Positions 5,397 to 6,666 of a stretch of DNA of 6,666 bases are shown here, piece by piece. The position numbers were made by a program, and so were the translations under genes. Position 1 is the stretch's first letter, and every line of letters begins with the position of its first letter. Below the pieces are notes generated by a model. That model did not search any database and had not been told where the DNA came from. It saw only the letters and a program-made list of their open reading frames with translations. The DNA is from an uncultured Collinsella sp. (GTDB lineage: Bacteria; Actinomycetota; Coriobacteriia; Coriobacteriales; Coriobacteriaceae), in contig CABUWA010000108.1 of the NCBI GenBank assembly GCA_902495085.1, positions 1-6,666 on the forward strand. The letters are read 5' to 3'.

Positions 5397-6393
5397 AGCG
5401 TGCCATGGCGTTGCGGCCGGCCTCGACACGCTTGCGCTGAGCGGCGCGCTCCTCGCCGGTCAGACGCTCAAAGAGGTGCCCGATAAGCGAGGCGAGCACC
5501 TGCTGAAACAACGTTCCGCACATGACGGGAAACACGACTTCGCCCGGAAAGTATTGCGTGGCGATGACGGCGCCCGAAGAGATGTTACGCATGCCGCAGG
5601 TAAAGCACATGGTAGTCGTCTCGCTATATGGCAGATGCAGCGCACGGGCGACCAGAAAACCGACGACAAAGCCGCTGATGGCGAAGGTCAAAATAAAGAG
5701 AGCGACTTCCAGGCGCACCGCGTTCATGTGCAGCACGTATTCGCTCATGGCGGTGGAGTTGGAGGCGATAACGCCCATCATCATGAACTTGCAGGCGGGC
5801 GAGAGCGCGGGGGAGAGCTTCTCGTGTCCCCATCCACGCGTGAGCTCGTTGATCATGATGCCGAGCACGGCGGGGATGGCGATCATAAAGGCCATGTCCT
5901 GCATCATGCTCGGCACATCGATCGAGACGGTGGCACCCAGCAAGAGCTTCAGCGTGAGCGGAATCGTCACAGGCGAGATAACCGAGGACGTCAGGATAAT
6001 GGTGAGCGCGAGCGGGCCGTTGCCGCCGAACATGCTAATCCACATAAAGGCAGTGACCGCCACGGGTACGCTGTACTCGAGCACGATGCCGCAGACAAGG
6101 TTGGGATTGGAGCCAAAGAACAGCGATCCCATGGCATAGGCTGCTATGGGAATGAGCACCGCCGAGACGAGCAGCGCCAAAATCAGGTGCAGCGGACGGC
6201 GGAACACCTCAGCTACCTGGTGGAAGGTGTTGCTGAGCGCACCTTGGAACGTCATAAAGGCGAAGAGGGCGGGAACGATGGGTTTGAGTACGCCGATCTG
6301 ATGGGGAAAGAGCACGCCGAGCGCCACGCAAATCGGAACGATGACCTGCATATGCCCCGCGAGGAACTTTCCCAGTCCAGCCCATTGCTTCAT
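5395..6393 (-). CDS. Bile acid:sodium symporter (BASS/SBF) family membrane protein
   Basis: This is a 332-residue, very hydrophobic cytoplasmic-membrane protein with about nine or ten predicted spans, the usual size for the family. Family-like features include VPALFAFMTFQGAL (40-53), the GIVLEYSVPVAVTAF segment (102-116), ILTSSVISPVTIPL (133-146) and CGMRNISSGAVIA (266-278), followed by a charged tail (EERAAQRKRVEAGR). Members move organic anions such as bile acids, pantothenate or keto acids with sodium; the substrate here cannot be inferred. In the two crossover helices, residues usually binding sodium look different (VA where SN is common, and T265 where glutamate is common), so sodium coupling is uncertain. 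The ATG at 6393 has AAAGGGAG about 11 bases upstream and a GGGG run closer. The gene stands alone, converging with the cutC unit and diverging from the next gene. Confidence 0.82.
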   Translation of the reverse strand: MKQWAGLGKFLAGHMQVIVPICVALGVLFPHQIGVLKPIVPALFAFMTFQGALSNTFHQVAEVFRRPLHLILALLVSAVLIPIAAYAMGSLFFGSNPNLVCGIVLEYSVPVAVTAFMWISMFGGNGPLALTIILTSSVISPVTIPLTLKLLLGATVSIDVPSMMQDMAFMIAIPAVLGIMINELTRGWGHEKLSPALSPACKFMMMGVIASNSTAMSEYVLHMNAVRLEVALFILTFAISGFVVGFLVARALHLPYSETTTMCFTCGMRNISSGAVIATQYFPGEVVFPVMCGTLFQQVLASLIGHLFERLTGEERAAQRKRVEAGRNAMAR

Positions 6394-6530
6394 ATGCCCC
6401 GTGACTCCCTTTATCCGCGAACTCGTTTGTATGGATATGCTAGACGCTCGTATGTGTCTGTGCGGCTGAAACGCTCGATTATTTCGAGGGTATTACCGTC
6501 ATCGTTTACCGAAACCGCGGCGCGCTGCGA
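6394..6530. other. Divergent intergenic region
   Basis: This stretch separates the minus-strand transporter from the plus-strand gene at 6616. It must hold the transporter promoter, but I find no convincing -35/-10 pair on the minus strand. The only notable structure is a small palindrome at 6474-6488. Confidence 0.5.
6474..6488. repeat. Short AT-centred palindrome
   Basis: CTCGA TTATT TCGAG is a 15-bp perfect inverted repeat with an AT-only centre, lying between two divergent genes. Its form resembles a repressor operator. The arms are only 5 bp, so chance is a real alternative. Confidence 0.3.
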
Positions 6531-6559
6531 GGTTCTGCGTCCGTGCCGCACGGTATAAT
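6531..6559 (+). promoter_or_regulatory. Probable promoter for the gene at 6616
   Basis: A perfect TATAAT box lies at 6554-6559 in otherwise GC-rich DNA, correctly placed for a transcript of about 50 bases of leader before the ATG at 6616. The -35 is poor: GGTTCT at 6531-6536 has a 17-bp spacer but matches the consensus badly. No extended -10 TGn is present. An activator may be needed, or the -10 alone may suffice. Confidence 0.6.
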
Positions 6560-6577
6560 AAATCCGTTCAACAGATC

Positions 6578-6595
6578 TGCCTGCCGAAGCGGGCA
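6578..6595 (+). promoter_or_regulatory. Leader hairpin before the gene at 6616
   Basis: TGCCTGC (6578-6584) and GCGGGCA (6589-6595) form a 7-bp stem (one G-U pair) closed by the 4-base loop CGAA. It lies in the predicted 5' leader, 5 bases before the AGAGGA ribosome binding site (6601-6606). It might affect translation or mRNA stability. It is far too small to be a full T-box or a known riboswitch, and no T-run follows it. Confidence 0.4.
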
Positions 6596-6615
6596 TACAC
6601 AGAGGACTCATCGCT

Positions 6616-6666
6616 ATGAACCGTGAGAGGTATCGCGGCGACCTGCCCCTATCGGGGGTGGGCGCC
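6616..6666 (+). CDS. Start of a gene cut by the window end
   Basis: An ATG at 6616 opens 17 codons reading MNRERYRGDLPLSGVGA and runs off the window. AGAGGA at 6601-6606 is spaced 9 bases before it, and a TATAAT promoter lies upstream, so a real gene start is likely. The RYRGDL...G pattern faintly recalls the N-terminus of bacterial aspartyl-tRNA synthetases (YCGxL...G), but 17 residues cannot establish this. Confidence 0.6.
   Translation, partial: MNRERYRGDLPLSGVGA

Noticed and set aside
5476..6558. A 360-codon plus-strand frame opposite the BASS transporter
   Set aside because: The translation is rich in H, D, G, R and E, without structure, and mirrors a convincing membrane protein on the other strand. 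It also runs over the intergenic palindrome and into the promoter region.
6411..6611. A 66-codon minus-strand frame upstream of the transporter
   Set aside because: It would cover the TATAAT promoter and leader of the plus-strand gene, and its translation resembles no protein I know.

Overview
The window is high-GC bacterial DNA with tightly packed, co-oriented genes and strong C/G preference at third codon positions. Protein style and gene set suggest an anaerobic gut actinobacterium of the Coriobacteriia, Collinsella being my best guess. That assignment comes from general resemblance and is not proven by any marker gene here.

Bases 1-3569 hold four genes of a branched-chain (hydrophobic) amino acid ABC importer on the + strand: permeases livH and livM, then ATPases livG and livF. 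They overlap or abut (9-bp gap, 11-bp overlap, 0-bp gap), so they are almost certainly one transcript. The periplasmic/lipoprotein binding protein (livK-type) is not in the window. It would most likely lie just upstream of base 1.

Bases 3570-3885 are a 316-bp intergenic region packed with inverted repeats: a small GC hairpin just after livF; a perfect 16-bp inverted repeat (3613-3628 with 3697-3712) enclosing a well-formed Rho-independent terminator; and a perfect 20-bp inverted repeat (3763-3782 with 3808-3827) extended by outer GCCCCC/GGGGGC arms. This is the least ordinary part of the window.

Bases 3886-5364 hold a two-gene + strand unit, a CutC-family TIM-barrel protein followed after 3 bp by a DUF4931/GalT-like protein of the HIT superfamily with CxxC and HPHxQ motifs. 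It converges on a - strand gene (5395-6393) for a bile acid:sodium symporter (BASS/SBF) family membrane protein whose usual sodium-site residues look replaced.

Bases 6394-6615 are a divergent intergenic region with a perfect TATAAT box, a leader hairpin and a Shine-Dalgarno site in front of a + strand gene whose first 17 codons end the window. Overall the window looks like ordinary core metabolism and transport. I found no phage, CRISPR, toxin-antitoxin or defence system. The structured intergenic repeats at 3570-3885 are the main candidates for something undescribed.
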